Shown one piece after another: positions 14,505-22,847 of a stretch of DNA of 28,982 nt. Source of the DNA: Lachnospiraceae bacterium (GTDB lineage: Bacteria; Bacillota; Clostridia; Lachnospirales; Lachnospiraceae); NCBI GenBank assembly GCA_902363675.1, contig CABJAV010000032.1, positions 1 to 28,982 on the forward strand, read 5' to 3'. Made by a program: the position numbers and the translations under genes. The notes under the pieces are model-generated. The model had not been told where the DNA came from. It saw only the letters and a list, made by a program, of their open reading frames with translations, and searched no databases. Every line of letters begins with the position of its first letter. Within the stretch, counting starts at the first letter, position 1.

Positions 14505-15914
14505 ATGAAAAGTAAAGCGAATGAACTTTCACCGGCAGCCTATGTCTTTGACGGAAAGCTGCCACTGAGGCAGGCCATTCCACTCGGCCTGCAGCATGTA
14601 CTTGCGATGTTCGTGGGAAACCTGACACCGCTTTTGATTATTACCGGAGTCTGTGGCATCGGAAATAGTGGAGAATATGCAGGGATTCAGGTAGCGTTGC
14701 TGCAGAATGCAATGATCATCGCGGGAATTGTTACGTTGATCCAGCTGTTTGCAATTGGACCGATTGGTGGAAAGGTGCCAATCATCATGGGAACAAGTTC
14801 GGGATTTATTGGTGTGTTCAGCAGTGTCGCAAACATTATGGGAGGTGGGATCTTAGGATATGGAGCCATCATGGGAGCTTCAATCATCGGAGGTTTCATG
14901 GAGACGGTTCTGGGCGCGTTCTTAAAGCCGTTACGTCGCTTTTTCCCATCAGTCGTTACCGGAACCGTTGTACTTTCCATCGGATTATCGCTGATTGGTG
15001 TGGGAATCAATTCTTTTGGTGGCGGTAATTCGGCATCGGATTTTGGTTCTGCAGAGAATCTGCTTCTTGCATGTCTGGTGCTTGTAGTTATTCTGTTCTT
15101 TAAGCATTGGACCAAGGGGGTACTCAGTTCATCTTCAATTCTGATTGGAATTATTGTCGGATATATTGCTGCAATCATTATGGGATGTGTCCTGCCGCAC
15201 ACCGGAGTGACAGCAGATGGTGTGGAGTACACAAAGTCATGGGTGCTCAACTGGGACAAAGTGGCAGAGGCAAGCTGGTTTGCCGTTCCGAAAATTATGC
15301 CGGTCAAGCCCGTATTTGATGCGAGAGCAATTGTACCGGTTCTGATTATGTTCGTTGTGACCGCCGTGGAGACCATCGGTGATATTTCCGGTGTCATCGA
15401 AGGTGGAATGGATCGTGAAGCTACCGATAAAGAGTTATCCGGTGGTGTTATGTGCGATGGACTTGGATCAACGCTGGCAGCATTGTTTGGTGTTCTTCCA
15501 AATACATCCTTCAGTCAGAACGTAGGTCTCGTTGCGATGACAAAGGTGGTAAACCGTATCGCATTAGCGTCCGGCGCTGTATTTTTGATTTTATGTGGAC
15601 TGATTCCAAAGCTTGGAGCTTTGATCTCTATCATGCCACAGTCCGTACTTGGCGGAGCAGCAGTTATGATGTTCTCTTCCATTATTGTAAGTGGTATTCA
15701 GCTGATTACGAAGGAGCCTCTGACACCGAGAAGACTGACCATTGTATCGGTCGCTCTAGGTGTAGGATATGGAATGGGTGCAAACACTGCAGTACTGGCA
15801 CAGATGCCAGAGACCATCCAGCTGGTATTCGGTGGTTCCGGTATTGTGCCGGCTGCGATTGTTGCCATTCTTTTAAATGTGATTCTGCCAAAAGACAAAG
15901 AAAACAAACAGTAG
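14505..15914 (+). CDS. pbuX: NCS2 nucleobase:cation symporter, purine (xanthine/urate) type
   Basis: A 469-residue inner-membrane permease of the UraA/PbuX family. The N-terminus has LGLQHVLAMFVGNLTPLLII, the typical TM1 signature. TM8 carries the conserved Glu in VTAVETIGDISG. The family signature in TM10 reads QNVGLVAMTK, after PNTSFS; purine members have Gln at its first position where uracil permeases have Glu, so a xanthine, urate or similar purine is favoured. Start follows AAAGGAGATACAAGATAAG. It lies near the xanthine dehydrogenase-family genes, supporting a role in purine uptake and breakdown. Its terminator lies within the opposing mocA-like gene. Confidence 0.9.
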   Translation: MKSKANELSPAAYVFDGKLPLRQAIPLGLQHVLAMFVGNLTPLLIITGVCGIGNSGEYAGIQVALLQNAMIIAGIVTLIQLFAIGPIGGKVPIIMGTSSGFIGVFSSVANIMGGGILGYGAIMGASIIGGFMETVLGAFLKPLRRFFPSVVTGTVVLSIGLSLIGVGINSFGGGNSASDFGSAENLLLACLVLVVILFFKHWTKGVLSSSSILIGIIVGYIAAIIMGCVLPHTGVTADGVEYTKSWVLNWDKVAEASWFAVPKIMPVKPVFDARAIVPVLIMFVVTAVETIGDISGVIEGGMDREATDKELSGGVMCDGLGSTLAALFGVLPNTSFSQNVGLVAMTKVVNRIALASGAVFLILCGLIPKLGALISIMPQSVLGGAAVMMFSSIIVSGIQLITKEPLTPRRLTIVSVALGVGYGMGANTAVLAQMPETIQLVFGGSGIVPAAIVAILLNVILPKDKENKQ

Positions 15915-15918
15915 ATCG

Positions 15919-16539
15919 TTATGGAAGCCGGGATAAGTCTTCCGGTGTATCAATATCGAAGAGTTCCAAAGGGTCCTCTGCAGGTACATATGTCACCTGC
16001 AGAGGATATTTTTTTGCTAGAAAACTGCCACCTTTTTTCTGAGGAAGATGTTGTAATTCCAGAAAAAACTGTTGCGGGAACAGAACCGGGGAACCAGGAA
16101 TCGTTTCACCGGAAGTATTGGTATAAGATAAGCGGCAGATATAATTCGGCTGTTCGGAGAATACAGTGCATAACCGTTTCATACTTGCCGGATGGATGCA
16201 TGGCTGGTCACACGGCAGAAAGAGAATGCCGTCGAGCAAAGAGATATCTTGTACATTATTTGTATCTGAAAGCAAGGTGGAAACGCCAAGGGCAACCATC
16301 TCATTTCGGTCCGTCCTGTCATGCAGGATAAACGGAAGTGCCCGCTTTTGGCAGAGAGCTGCAATCTCCGGGTGCCGGGTGATCACGCAGATCTTAGAAA
16401 AAGGCACAGAAGCTGCGATGGCGCAGGCACAGGAAAAAAGTGTACGGCCTTTGTAAGTCGCAAGAAGCTTGTTGCTTCCGAATCGTTTTCCCATGCCGGA
16501 AGCCATAAGGACACAACCGATGCGTAAATCTGATACCAT
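15919..16539 (-). CDS. mocA: MocA-like molybdenum-cofactor nucleotidyltransferase
   Basis: About 206 residues. The N-terminal Rossmann-like NTP-binding loop reads GCVLMASGMGKRFGSNKLLA, then the LPCDQPCI motif with metal-binding Asp, and a C-terminal ELFDIDTPEDL. This is the MobA/MocA/YgfJ type that transfers CMP (or GMP) to molybdopterin for xanthine dehydrogenase-class enzymes. The start at 16539 follows AAAGGAACTCTT; an upstream in-frame ATG at 16557 overlaps the YitT stop as TAATG but is less well placed. It is probably translated together with YitT on the minus strand. Its neighbourhood with the XDH genes supports MocA rather than MobA, though substrate specificity cannot be proven here. 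Confidence 0.8.
   Translation of the reverse strand: MVSDLRIGCVLMASGMGKRFGSNKLLATYKGRTLFSCACAIAASVPFSKICVITRHPEIAALCQKRALPFILHDRTDRNEMVALGVSTLLSDTNNVQDISLLDGILFLPCDQPCIHPASMKRLCTVFSEQPNYICRLSYTNTSGETIPGSPVLFPQQFFLELQHLPQKKGGSFLAKKYPLQVTYVPAEDPLELFDIDTPEDLSRLP
15975..16015 (+). terminator. Terminator of the purine permease, encoded inside mocA
   Basis: A perfect 11-bp stem, CCTCTGCAGGT (15975-15985) with ACCTGCAGAGG (15995-16005), a 9-base loop, then ATATTTTTTT. It starts 61 bases after the permease stop and overlaps the last codons of the opposing mocA-like gene (PLQVTYVPAEDPL). Confidence 0.85.
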
Positions 16540-16556
16540 AAGAGTTCCTTTCTGCA

Positions 16557-17423
16557 TTACTGCTTCGGCTTTTCTTCTAAGAAACCTTCCCCGTATACTT
16601 CGTTGGTTTCGGTTACCATGATAAATACATTCTTGTCCACTTCATGGGCAAGACGCCGCACCATATATGCCTGGGATTTGGAGCATGCACACAGAAGAAC
16701 ATCTTTGTTATCCTGCGTGTAGCTTCCCCGTGCTTTAATCTCGGTAGAACCGCGGTCGATCACATCTGAGATTCTTGCAGCGACTTCTTCGCCTTTATCC
16801 GTAATAATGATCAGCAGTGTGCCTGAACCCATGCCATACATGATTTTGTCAATGACAAGTGAGGTCAGAATCGTGGCGGTCAGACCATAGAGGACGGCGT
16901 CAATGGTTCCGAATGCCGGCCAGCCCAGAAAGATGATGACAAGATCAATCAGCATGGTAATCATGCCAATGGACAAATGCGGGCGCAACACTTTTACCGA
17001 CATGGTAAGGAAATCTGTACCACCGGAGGAAGAACCCCTCATATAAAACAGCGCCAGTGCGATTCCAAGGAAGATACCGGAAAAAAGCGCCGCCATGAGG
17101 CGGGAGCCGGTATATACCGGAAAATGCGGGAAAATTACATCGAGAAAGAAGGTACTGATGCAGATGGTCTTGAAGCTTTTTAAAAGAAATTCTTTGCCGA
17201 CAATCTTATAACTCAATAAGATCAGCGGCAGGTTCAGTACCAGCGTGGTCAGACCAATCGGCAGATGCCACAGGTAGTTCATAATCAGGGCCAGACCGCT
17301 CATTCCGCCCGGTGCAAAATTTCCGATTTTGGCAAATGTGTAAATGCTGATGCCATAGAAAATAGAACCTATGATATCATAAATTAAATCTAAAAGTATA
17401 TTTTTTGCCCTTCCGTTTTTCAT
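16557..17423 (-). CDS. YitT family membrane protein
   Basis: 288 residues: five to six hydrophobic segments (about 8-30, 40-75, 85-100, 108-130, 150-200), then a soluble C-terminal DUF2179 domain (GTLLIIITDKGEEVAARISD, and ARGSYTQDNKDVLLCACSKS). The membrane part holds GNFAPGGMSGLALIMNYLWH and MRGSSSGGTDFLTM, the conserved Gly-rich loops of the family. The role is unknown; a transporter has been suggested for the family. Start follows TTTAGGAGATCTTAT. The mocA-like gene follows without a gap. A second YitT gene is at 27384. Confidence 0.92.
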   Translation of the reverse strand: MKNGRAKNILLDLIYDIIGSIFYGISIYTFAKIGNFAPGGMSGLALIMNYLWHLPIGLTTLVLNLPLILLSYKIVGKEFLLKSFKTICISTFFLDVIFPHFPVYTGSRLMAALFSGIFLGIALALFYMRGSSSGGTDFLTMSVKVLRPHLSIGMITMLIDLVIIFLGWPAFGTIDAVLYGLTATILTSLVIDKIMYGMGSGTLLIIITDKGEEVAARISDVIDRGSTEIKARGSYTQDNKDVLLCACSKSQAYMVRRLAHEVDKNVFIMVTETNEVYGEGFLEEKPKQ

Positions 17424-17492
17424 AATATAAGATCTCCTAAATTTTAAAATAATAGGATGGTAGAGTTACAATAATAAGCTGATTGTATACCT

Positions 17493-17506
17493 GATACTAA
17501 TGTATC
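17493..17506. promoter_or_regulatory. Short palindrome in the divergent yitT/xdh region
   Basis: GATAC-TAAT-GTATC lies in the 189-base gap between divergently transcribed genes, 70 bases upstream of yitT and 33 bases before the xdh -35. It might be an operator. A weak yitT promoter may overlap it. Short length makes chance possible. Confidence 0.25.
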
Positions 17507-17538
17507 AAATAAAACGCAAAATTACAATGTGTACTTCG

Positions 17539-17567
17539 TTGCTGTAATAAAAAGCATGTGTTAAAAT
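17539..17567 (+). promoter_or_regulatory. Promoter of the xanthine dehydrogenase-family operon
   Basis: TTGCTG (17539-17544), a 17-base spacer, TAAAAT (17562-17567), 45 bases before the ATG. Confidence 0.6.
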
Positions 17568-17612
17568 AAAGGAAACTATGCAGAAGCAATAACAAAGAAA
17601 TGGAAGGTTGAT

Positions 17613-18422
17613 ATGCTGACGATAAGAGAGTATAAAAAAGTACAAAGTCTGGAAGAAGCATGGGAGTTGAACCAGAAGCGTGCGAACCGTGTCATTGGCG
17701 GCATGATGTGGATGCGTCTGGGGGATTCAAATTTTCAGACAGCGATTGATTTGTCAGGACTGGGACTGGATACGATCGAGGAGACAGAAGATGAGTTTCG
17801 CATCGGATGTATGGTGACGTTGCGTCAACTGGAGACACATCCGGGTTTTGTTTCCTATACCCAGAATATGTGCAAAGAAAGTCTGCGCCATATTGTGGGC
17901 GTGCAGTTTCGGAATCTTGCCACAGTGGGGGGCAGTATTTATGGAAGATACGGTTTTTCCGATGTTCTTACACTGCTGATCGGACTGGATTCTTATGTGG
18001 AACTGTACAAAGGAGGGATTGTTCCGCTCCGTGAGTTCGCAAAAGGAAAGCCGGACAATGATATTCTGGTACAGATCATCATAAAGAAACATCCGGTGGC
18101 AATGTATTATGAAGCTGTCCGCATTACGCAGACGGACTTGCCGGTGCTGACATGCTGTGGTGTGCATGATAAGGAGAATGGAACGTATACCATAAGCATC
18201 GGGGCAAGACCTTCACGCGCGGTCATTGTGCCGGATGAGAAACAGTTATTAAAAGAAAAATTAACTACAAATGCGATTGAAGCATATGCAAAGTATGCAG
18301 CAGAAGTTGTTCCGACAGACAGCAATATGCGCGGAAGCAGGGAATATCGCAGTCATTTGGTGGAAGTGCTGAGCCGACGGGCATTGGAGCAGCTGTGTGA
18401 GGAGGAGAGCAAAGCATGTTAG
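17613..18422 (+). CDS. xdhB: Xanthine dehydrogenase family, FAD-binding subunit
   Basis: The flavin subunit, passing electrons from the iron-sulfur subunit to NAD+ or another acceptor. FAD-contact segments are visible: RVIGGMMWMRLG (residues 26-37) and NLATVGGSIYGRYGFSDVLT (about 105-125). The C-terminal CO-dehydrogenase flavoprotein domain follows (ISIGARPSRAVIV). At 269 residues it is a little shorter than usual (about 290). Start follows GGAAGGTTGAT. Its stop overlaps the next start by seven bases, typical of a tightly coupled three-gene operon. Confidence 0.92.
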   Translation: MLTIREYKKVQSLEEAWELNQKRANRVIGGMMWMRLGDSNFQTAIDLSGLGLDTIEETEDEFRIGCMVTLRQLETHPGFVSYTQNMCKESLRHIVGVQFRNLATVGGSIYGRYGFSDVLTLLIGLDSYVELYKGGIVPLREFAKGKPDNDILVQIIIKKHPVAMYYEAVRITQTDLPVLTCCGVHDKENGTYTISIGARPSRAVIVPDEKQLLKEKLTTNAIEAYAKYAAEVVPTDSNMRGSREYRSHLVEVLSRRALEQLCEEESKAC

Positions 18423-18910
18423 TGAATATCAATGTAAATGGAAAAAAGATCCAGCAGGAAATTGAGCCGGATCTGCCGCTTTTGGATTTCCTGCGTGCAA
18501 ACGGATGTTACAGTGTCAAGCGTGGCTGTGAGACATCCAACTGTGGACTTTGTACGGTGTTTTTGAATGAAAAACCGGTACTTTCCTGTTCCATTCTTGC
18601 AGCACGTGCCGATGGCAGCAGTGTGACCACATTAGAGGGATTACAGGAAGAAGCCGAAGAGTTTGTAGCCTTTATCGCAGACCAGGGAGCGGAGCAGTGT
18701 GGATTCTGCAATCCGGGATTTGTGATGAATGCCATCGCGCTTTTTCGGGAAAATCCGCAGCCGGACGAAAATGAAATCAAGGAATATCTTTCCGGAAATC
18801 TCTGTCGCTGCTCAGGATATGAAGGACAATTGCGCGGAATTTTGAACTTTCTTGAATGGAAGAATACAAAAGAACTTAAGGGAAAGGAGGAAGCATCATG
18901 CGGGAAGTAA
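18416..18910 (+). CDS. xdhC: Xanthine dehydrogenase family, [2Fe-2S] subunit
   Basis: The small electron-transfer subunit. All eight cluster ligands are present: Cys38, Cys43, Cys46 and Cys58 in the plant-ferredoxin-like N-terminal domain (GCETSNCGLC...LSC), and Cys95, Cys98, Cys130 and Cys132 in the helical domain (QCGFCNPG...NLCRCSGYEG). Cys130 is next to the molybdopterin in known structures. It overlaps both neighbours (7 and 13 bases), so the order is FAD, Fe-S, Mo subunit. No twin-arginine signal, so the enzyme is cytosolic. Confidence 0.95.
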   Translation: MLVNINVNGKKIQQEIEPDLPLLDFLRANGCYSVKRGCETSNCGLCTVFLNEKPVLSCSILAARADGSSVTTLEGLQEEAEEFVAFIADQGAEQCGFCNPGFVMNAIALFRENPQPDENEIKEYLSGNLCRCSGYEGQLRGILNFLEWKNTKELKGKEEASCGK

Positions 18911-21174
18911 ATAAAGCAGTTCGTAAAAAAGATGCAATGGAATTGCTTCTTGGTAAGCCGGTATATACGGATGATATTGCGCCGAAAGATTGTCTGGTCG
19001 TAAAGCTTTTGCGCTCGCCGCATGCGAATGCGATCGTCAAAGAAATCAATACGGACAAGGCGATGCTCGTTCCGGGAATTGAAGCGGTCTATACATGGAA
19101 GGACATTGATCAGAACCAGAAGCGTTTTACCTGTGCGGGACAGACTTATCCGGAGATGAGTCCATATGATCGTCTGCTTTTGGACCGGCATGTGCGTTTT
19201 GTTGGTGATCCGGTGGCTATCATTGCCGGAGTAAATGAAAAATGCGTAGATCGTGCCATGAAACTGATCAAGCCGGAGTACGAAGTGTTAGAGCCGCTCC
19301 TTGATTTTCATCAGGCGAAAGACAATGCAATCCTTGTCCATCCGGAAGAAAACTGGGAAGCGCTTTGTCCGGTAGGTGCGGACAATAAGAGAAATCTCTG
19401 TGCACATGATGAGTGCCAGGATGGAGATGTGGACGCAGTACTTGCTTCCTGTGATGTTGTTTTGGATCGTACTTATCATACGAAAGCCTGCCAGCAGGCG
19501 ATGATGGAGACATTCCGGACGTTTTGTTCCATCGACACGTACGGAAGACTTCATGTGGTAAGTTCAACCCAGATTGTATTTCATTGCCGCCGAATTATCG
19601 CACATGCGCTTGGAATTCCGACATCCAAAATCCGCGTGACCAAGCCACGTATTGGTGGAGGCTTCGGTGCAAAGCAGACTTCGGTCAGTGAAATTTATCC
19701 GGCGTTCGTTACATGGATGACAAAGAAACCATCTAAGATTATTTATTCAAGAAAAGAATCTCAGATTGCATCTTCGCCACGTCATGAGATGGAGATGCAT
19801 GTACGCTTGGGAGCGACAAAGGATGGAATTGTAAAAGCGATTGATTTACATACACTTTCCAATACAGGTGCGTACGGAGAACATGGACCGACAACGGTCG
19901 GATTGTCCGGACACAAGTCCATTCCGTTGTATGGAAAGGCAGAGGCGTTCCGTTTTGTCAGCGATGTTGTATATACCAACCATATGTCGGCGGGGGCATA
20001 CCGTGGATATGGTGCGACACAGGGGCTTTTTGCGGTGGAATCCGCAGTGAATGAGCTCGCGGAGATGCTTCACATGGATCCGTTTGTGATTCGTGAGAAG
20101 AATATTATCCACGAGGGAGATGTGATGCCGGCATATTACGGTCAGGTAAATACGAGCTGTACGCTGGACCGTTGTCTTGCAAAAGTAAAAGAGATGATTC
20201 AGTGGGATGAAAAGTATCCGATGCGAAAAGTGGGAGATCACAAAGTCCGTGTTGTCGGCATGGGAATGGCGATGCAGGGTTCCGGAATTTCCAGCGTTGA
20301 CGTGGGTAGTGCTACAATGAAAGTCAACGATGAAGGCTATTATACACTGTTGATCGGTGCGGCAGATATGGGAACCGGATGCGATACCACACTGGCGCAG
20401 ATTGCAGCAGAAGTGCTCGACTGTTCAGTGGATGATATCAATGTGTTCGGAGCGGATACCGATATTTCTCCATATGATTCCGGTTCCTATGCATCATCCA
20501 CGACGTATATTACTGGAAAAGCTGTGGAAAACTGTGCATTGCAGCTTCGTGAAAAAATTGAAAAATTAGGAGCAGACATTCTTGGATGCAAAGCAGAGGA
20601 TGTTCAGTTTGACGGAAAGAAGGTTTGTCTCGCGGACGGATCGGAAGGAAAGAGTGTCTCTCTTGCGGATATCGCGACAGCATCCCAGTGTGGAAATGAG
20701 ATTGAACTGGTAGCTTCCACCACACACAGTTCTCCGATTTCCCCGCCACCGTATATGGTCGGTGCGGCAGAAATCGAGGTGGATTTAGAGACGGGAGAGT
20801 CTCATGTCGTAGAGTATGATGCCTGTGTGGACTGTGGCACACCGATCAATACCAATCTCGTGCGCGTGCAGGCAGAGGGCGGTATCTTACAGGGAATCGG
20901 TATGGCAATGTCAGAGAATGTGACTTACAATGCGCAGGGAAGACTTTATGAAAATTCCTTCCTGCAGTATAAGATTCCATCCCGCATGGACATCGGCCAT
21001 ATTCGGATTGCATTTGAAAACAGTTATGAGGAAGCCGGTCCGTTCGGGGCAAAATCCATCGGAGAAGTGGTCATCAATACACCGCTTCCGGCGATTGCGG
21101 ATGCGCTCAGCCATGCGGCAGGAAAACGGTTCTATGAACTGCCGATTACACCGGATCAGGTAGCAAAATATTAG
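18898..21174 (+). CDS. xdhA: Xanthine dehydrogenase family, molybdenum-binding catalytic subunit
   Basis: 758 residues, the usual length. The N-terminal a/b hammerhead domain starts at GKPVYTDDIAP, with RSPHANAIVKEINTDKA. Molybdopterin-contact motif GGGFGAK lies at 253-259 (usual form QGGGFGGK), the substrate-side Arg in AYRGYGATQG near 365, and the catalytic base in GAKSIGEVV at Glu723, so the enzyme looks intact. Start ATG 18898 follows GGAAAGGAGGAAGCATC. The class hydroxylates purines or related heterocycles. A nearby purine-type NCS2 permease and MocA favour a purine, but nicotinate or other azaheterocycles cannot be excluded. No XdhC/CoxI-type sulfuration factor or YqeB/YqeC gene is in the window. 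Confidence 0.93.
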   Translation: MREVNKAVRKKDAMELLLGKPVYTDDIAPKDCLVVKLLRSPHANAIVKEINTDKAMLVPGIEAVYTWKDIDQNQKRFTCAGQTYPEMSPYDRLLLDRHVRFVGDPVAIIAGVNEKCVDRAMKLIKPEYEVLEPLLDFHQAKDNAILVHPEENWEALCPVGADNKRNLCAHDECQDGDVDAVLASCDVVLDRTYHTKACQQAMMETFRTFCSIDTYGRLHVVSSTQIVFHCRRIIAHALGIPTSKIRVTKPRIGGGFGAKQTSVSEIYPAFVTWMTKKPSKIIYSRKESQIASSPRHEMEMHVRLGATKDGIVKAIDLHTLSNTGAYGEHGPTTVGLSGHKSIPLYGKAEAFRFVSDVVYTNHMSAGAYRGYGATQGLFAVESAVNELAEMLHMDPFVIREKNIIHEGDVMPAYYGQVNTSCTLDRCLAKVKEMIQWDEKYPMRKVGDHKVRVVGMGMAMQGSGISSVDVGSATMKVNDEGYYTLLIGAADMGTGCDTTLAQIAAEVLDCSVDDINVFGADTDISPYDSGSYASSTTYITGKAVENCALQLREKIEKLGADILGCKAEDVQFDGKKVCLADGSEGKSVSLADIATASQCGNEIELVASTTHSSPISPPPYMVGAAEIEVDLETGESHVVEYDACVDCGTPINTNLVRVQAEGGILQGIGMAMSENVTYNAQGRLYENSFLQYKIPSRMDIGHIRIAFENSYEEAGPFGAKSIGEVVINTPLPAIADALSHAAGKRFYELPITPDQVAKY

Positions 21175-21296
21175 TGTTTTCGGTTCCTTTTGACAATCTG
21201 GTCTTATATTTTTGTCGGAAATTGATTCTTTTTTCATAATCAAAGGCGATATATGATGGAAAAAGAAATTTATTGATAAAAAGAGGAGAGATTATT

Positions 21297-21827
21297 ATGT
21301 CAAGAGAGTACTTGAAAAAATTAATTATGGCAGCTTTGTTTGCAGCACTTGCATGTGTAGCAACAATGATTATCAAAGTTCCAACACCTGGAACAGAAGG
21401 TTATATCAACCTGGGTGATGCAATTGTAATTCTTTGTGGTGTTATTCTTGGACCAGTGTGGGGATTTCTTGCAGCCGGTATTGGTTCCTGTCTGGCAGAT
21501 CTGATCGGTGGATATTTTGTATATGTGCCAATCACATTTGTAATTAAAGGACTTGTTGCATTATGTGCAGGACTTGTGTATCGTGCAATTGGAAAAACAA
21601 AGACAACACGTTATGCAGGTGTGATCCTTGGTGGTGTGATCGATATTATTCTGGTAGCTGGCGGATATTTTGTTTGCGAATATTTTATTTACGGCGCTGG
21701 TGCAGCTGCAAGTATTCCGGGAAATATCATACAGGGTATCGGTGGACTTGTAATTTCGGCTATATTGTATCCGGCACTTATTGCAATTCCTTATATTCGT
21801 AATAGTTCTTATGGATTTGAAAATTAG
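21297..21827 (+). CDS. ECF transporter S component
   Basis: A 176-residue substrate-binding membrane subunit of an energy-coupling factor transporter. It has five to six hydrophobic helices. The N-terminal helix has KLIMAALFAALACVATMI, containing the small-residue A...A pattern with which S components dock on EcfT; GYINLGDAIVILCGVILGP and GSCLADLIGG follow. Start ATG 21297 is set by AAGAGGAGAGATTATT; an in-frame TTG at 21273 is rejected. No EcfA/EcfT genes are here, so it would share a module coded elsewhere. The substrate is not evident: vitamin, purine or pyrimidine precursor are all possible. No riboswitch was recognised in the 122-base leader. Confidence 0.85.
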   Translation: MSREYLKKLIMAALFAALACVATMIIKVPTPGTEGYINLGDAIVILCGVILGPVWGFLAAGIGSCLADLIGGYFVYVPITFVIKGLVALCAGLVYRAIGKTKTTRYAGVILGGVIDIILVAGGYFVCEYFIYGAGAAASIPGNIIQGIGGLVISAILYPALIAIPYIRNSSYGFEN

Positions 21828-21857
21828 TACATCGTTCTGCAAATAACTAGAAAAAAG

Positions 21858-21901
21858 CTGCTGTCTGAATGAAGATTTACATTCGGACAGCAGTTTTTTT
21901 A
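21858..21901. terminator. Bidirectional terminator
   Basis: CTGCTGTCTGAATG (21858-21871) pairs with CATTCGGACAGCAG (21880-21893) with one G-T pair. Eight T follow, and six A precede (21851-21856), so it can serve both the S-component gene and the minus-strand DUF4097 operon. The remaining 65 bases up to 21966 show nothing recognisable. Confidence 0.88.
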
Positions 21902-21966
21902 CTTGATAAGCCAATGGTAGTTCTTGCGGCAATCAAGGATATATTCTACATATACGGTATCAGGAT

Positions 21967-22812
21967 TTAATAAGTGATGGAAATATCTCCTGTAGAATTA
22001 TCTACGGTAATCTTTCCGCCAGTCCCTTTCTGCTGGTATTCCGTCTTATGGGAAACACCGTTGATACTCACGTCACCAATGGAAGTATCAAGATCATATG
22101 CGTAGTCGGACAAATCTTTCGAGCTGCTTACTTTGACATCTCCTACACTGCTGTCGACATATAATATCTCAAATATATTGTCTTTGATTACTGTGTCTCC
22201 AACCGATGTATCCACATCAATTTCGTTAGCTTCACAACCATTCAGTTCCACAACAGCTGTGGAAGTATCAATATCGATGGAGTCAGTTTTACAATCGTCT
22301 AGCTCGATATCGCCCACACAGCTGTCAATTTTTAATGTTGTAACGTCTAGATTTGATAAATTAATGTCTCCCACAGATCCATCTACATTGATCAGCTCTA
22401 AGGCCGTATCTTCCGGAATGGTAATATGAACACTGCATTTTTGGTTCTTCATGAAGTTATGGACTTTGATTTTCTGCTTCTGTGAAACAATTAAAGTATT
22501 GTCTTTGATTTCATATTTGGGATTTAATTTTTTGTCAGCGTCGCACTGAATACTGTAATCGTCTCCTTTTTCAATCGATAAATTCATGACTTTGGAATCA
22601 ATCTTTACGGTATTGAAAGAAGGAAGTAAGACTGTGTCGGTCGAGAGTGTTGTACCGGAACTTTCTGTATCATCGGAATCGCTGTAAAAAGAAGCAAACG
22701 GCAGGTGGCTGAGAAAGGATACACCCCAGCCGACAAGATGATAGCAGGTGCCACCGATGATGCAGATTACGGTAACAAGTGTTAATATAATTAAATATAC
22801 ATTTTTTTTCAT
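21967..22812 (-). CDS. DUF4097 family beta-helix envelope protein
   Basis: 281 residues with one N-terminal membrane anchor (about 5-26), then an outside domain. From about residue 140 the chain is made of short repeats around the motif D-x-S-[VI]-G-D, for example VDGSVGDINL, IDSCVGDIEL, VDTSVGDTVI, VDSSVGDVKV, LDTSIGDVSI and VDNSTGDISI. This is typical of DUF4097 proteins, which fold as a right-handed beta-helix. Start follows AAGGAGGAGTTTATTC. It is the last gene of the PadR operon, 35 bases after the membrane protein. The family usually sits with PadR and HAAS-type genes and is linked to envelope stress; the exact role is unknown. Confidence 0.88.
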   Translation of the reverse strand: MKKNVYLIILTLVTVICIIGGTCYHLVGWGVSFLSHLPFASFYSDSDDTESSGTTLSTDTVLLPSFNTVKIDSKVMNLSIEKGDDYSIQCDADKKLNPKYEIKDNTLIVSQKQKIKVHNFMKNQKCSVHITIPEDTALELINVDGSVGDINLSNLDVTTLKIDSCVGDIELDDCKTDSIDIDTSTAVVELNGCEANEIDVDTSVGDTVIKDNIFEILYVDSSVGDVKVSSSKDLSDYAYDLDTSIGDVSINGVSHKTEYQQKGTGGKITVDNSTGDISITY

Positions 22813-22847
22813 GAATAAACTCCTCCTTTTAAATAGGATACTGTGAT

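Noticed and set aside
14687..15397. Open frame of 236 aa on the minus strand
   Set aside because: Antisense shadow of the purine permease, Thr/Pro/Ile-rich with no recognisable domain.
18508..19191. Open frame of 227 aa on the minus strand
   Set aside because: Antisense to the Fe-S and Mo subunits of the dehydrogenase, both with intact cofactor motifs.
21175..21296. Riboswitch upstream of the ECF S component
   Set aside because: No known aptamer core was recognised and no clear terminator/anti-terminator pair; a TTGACA at about 21189 has no -10 at the right distance.
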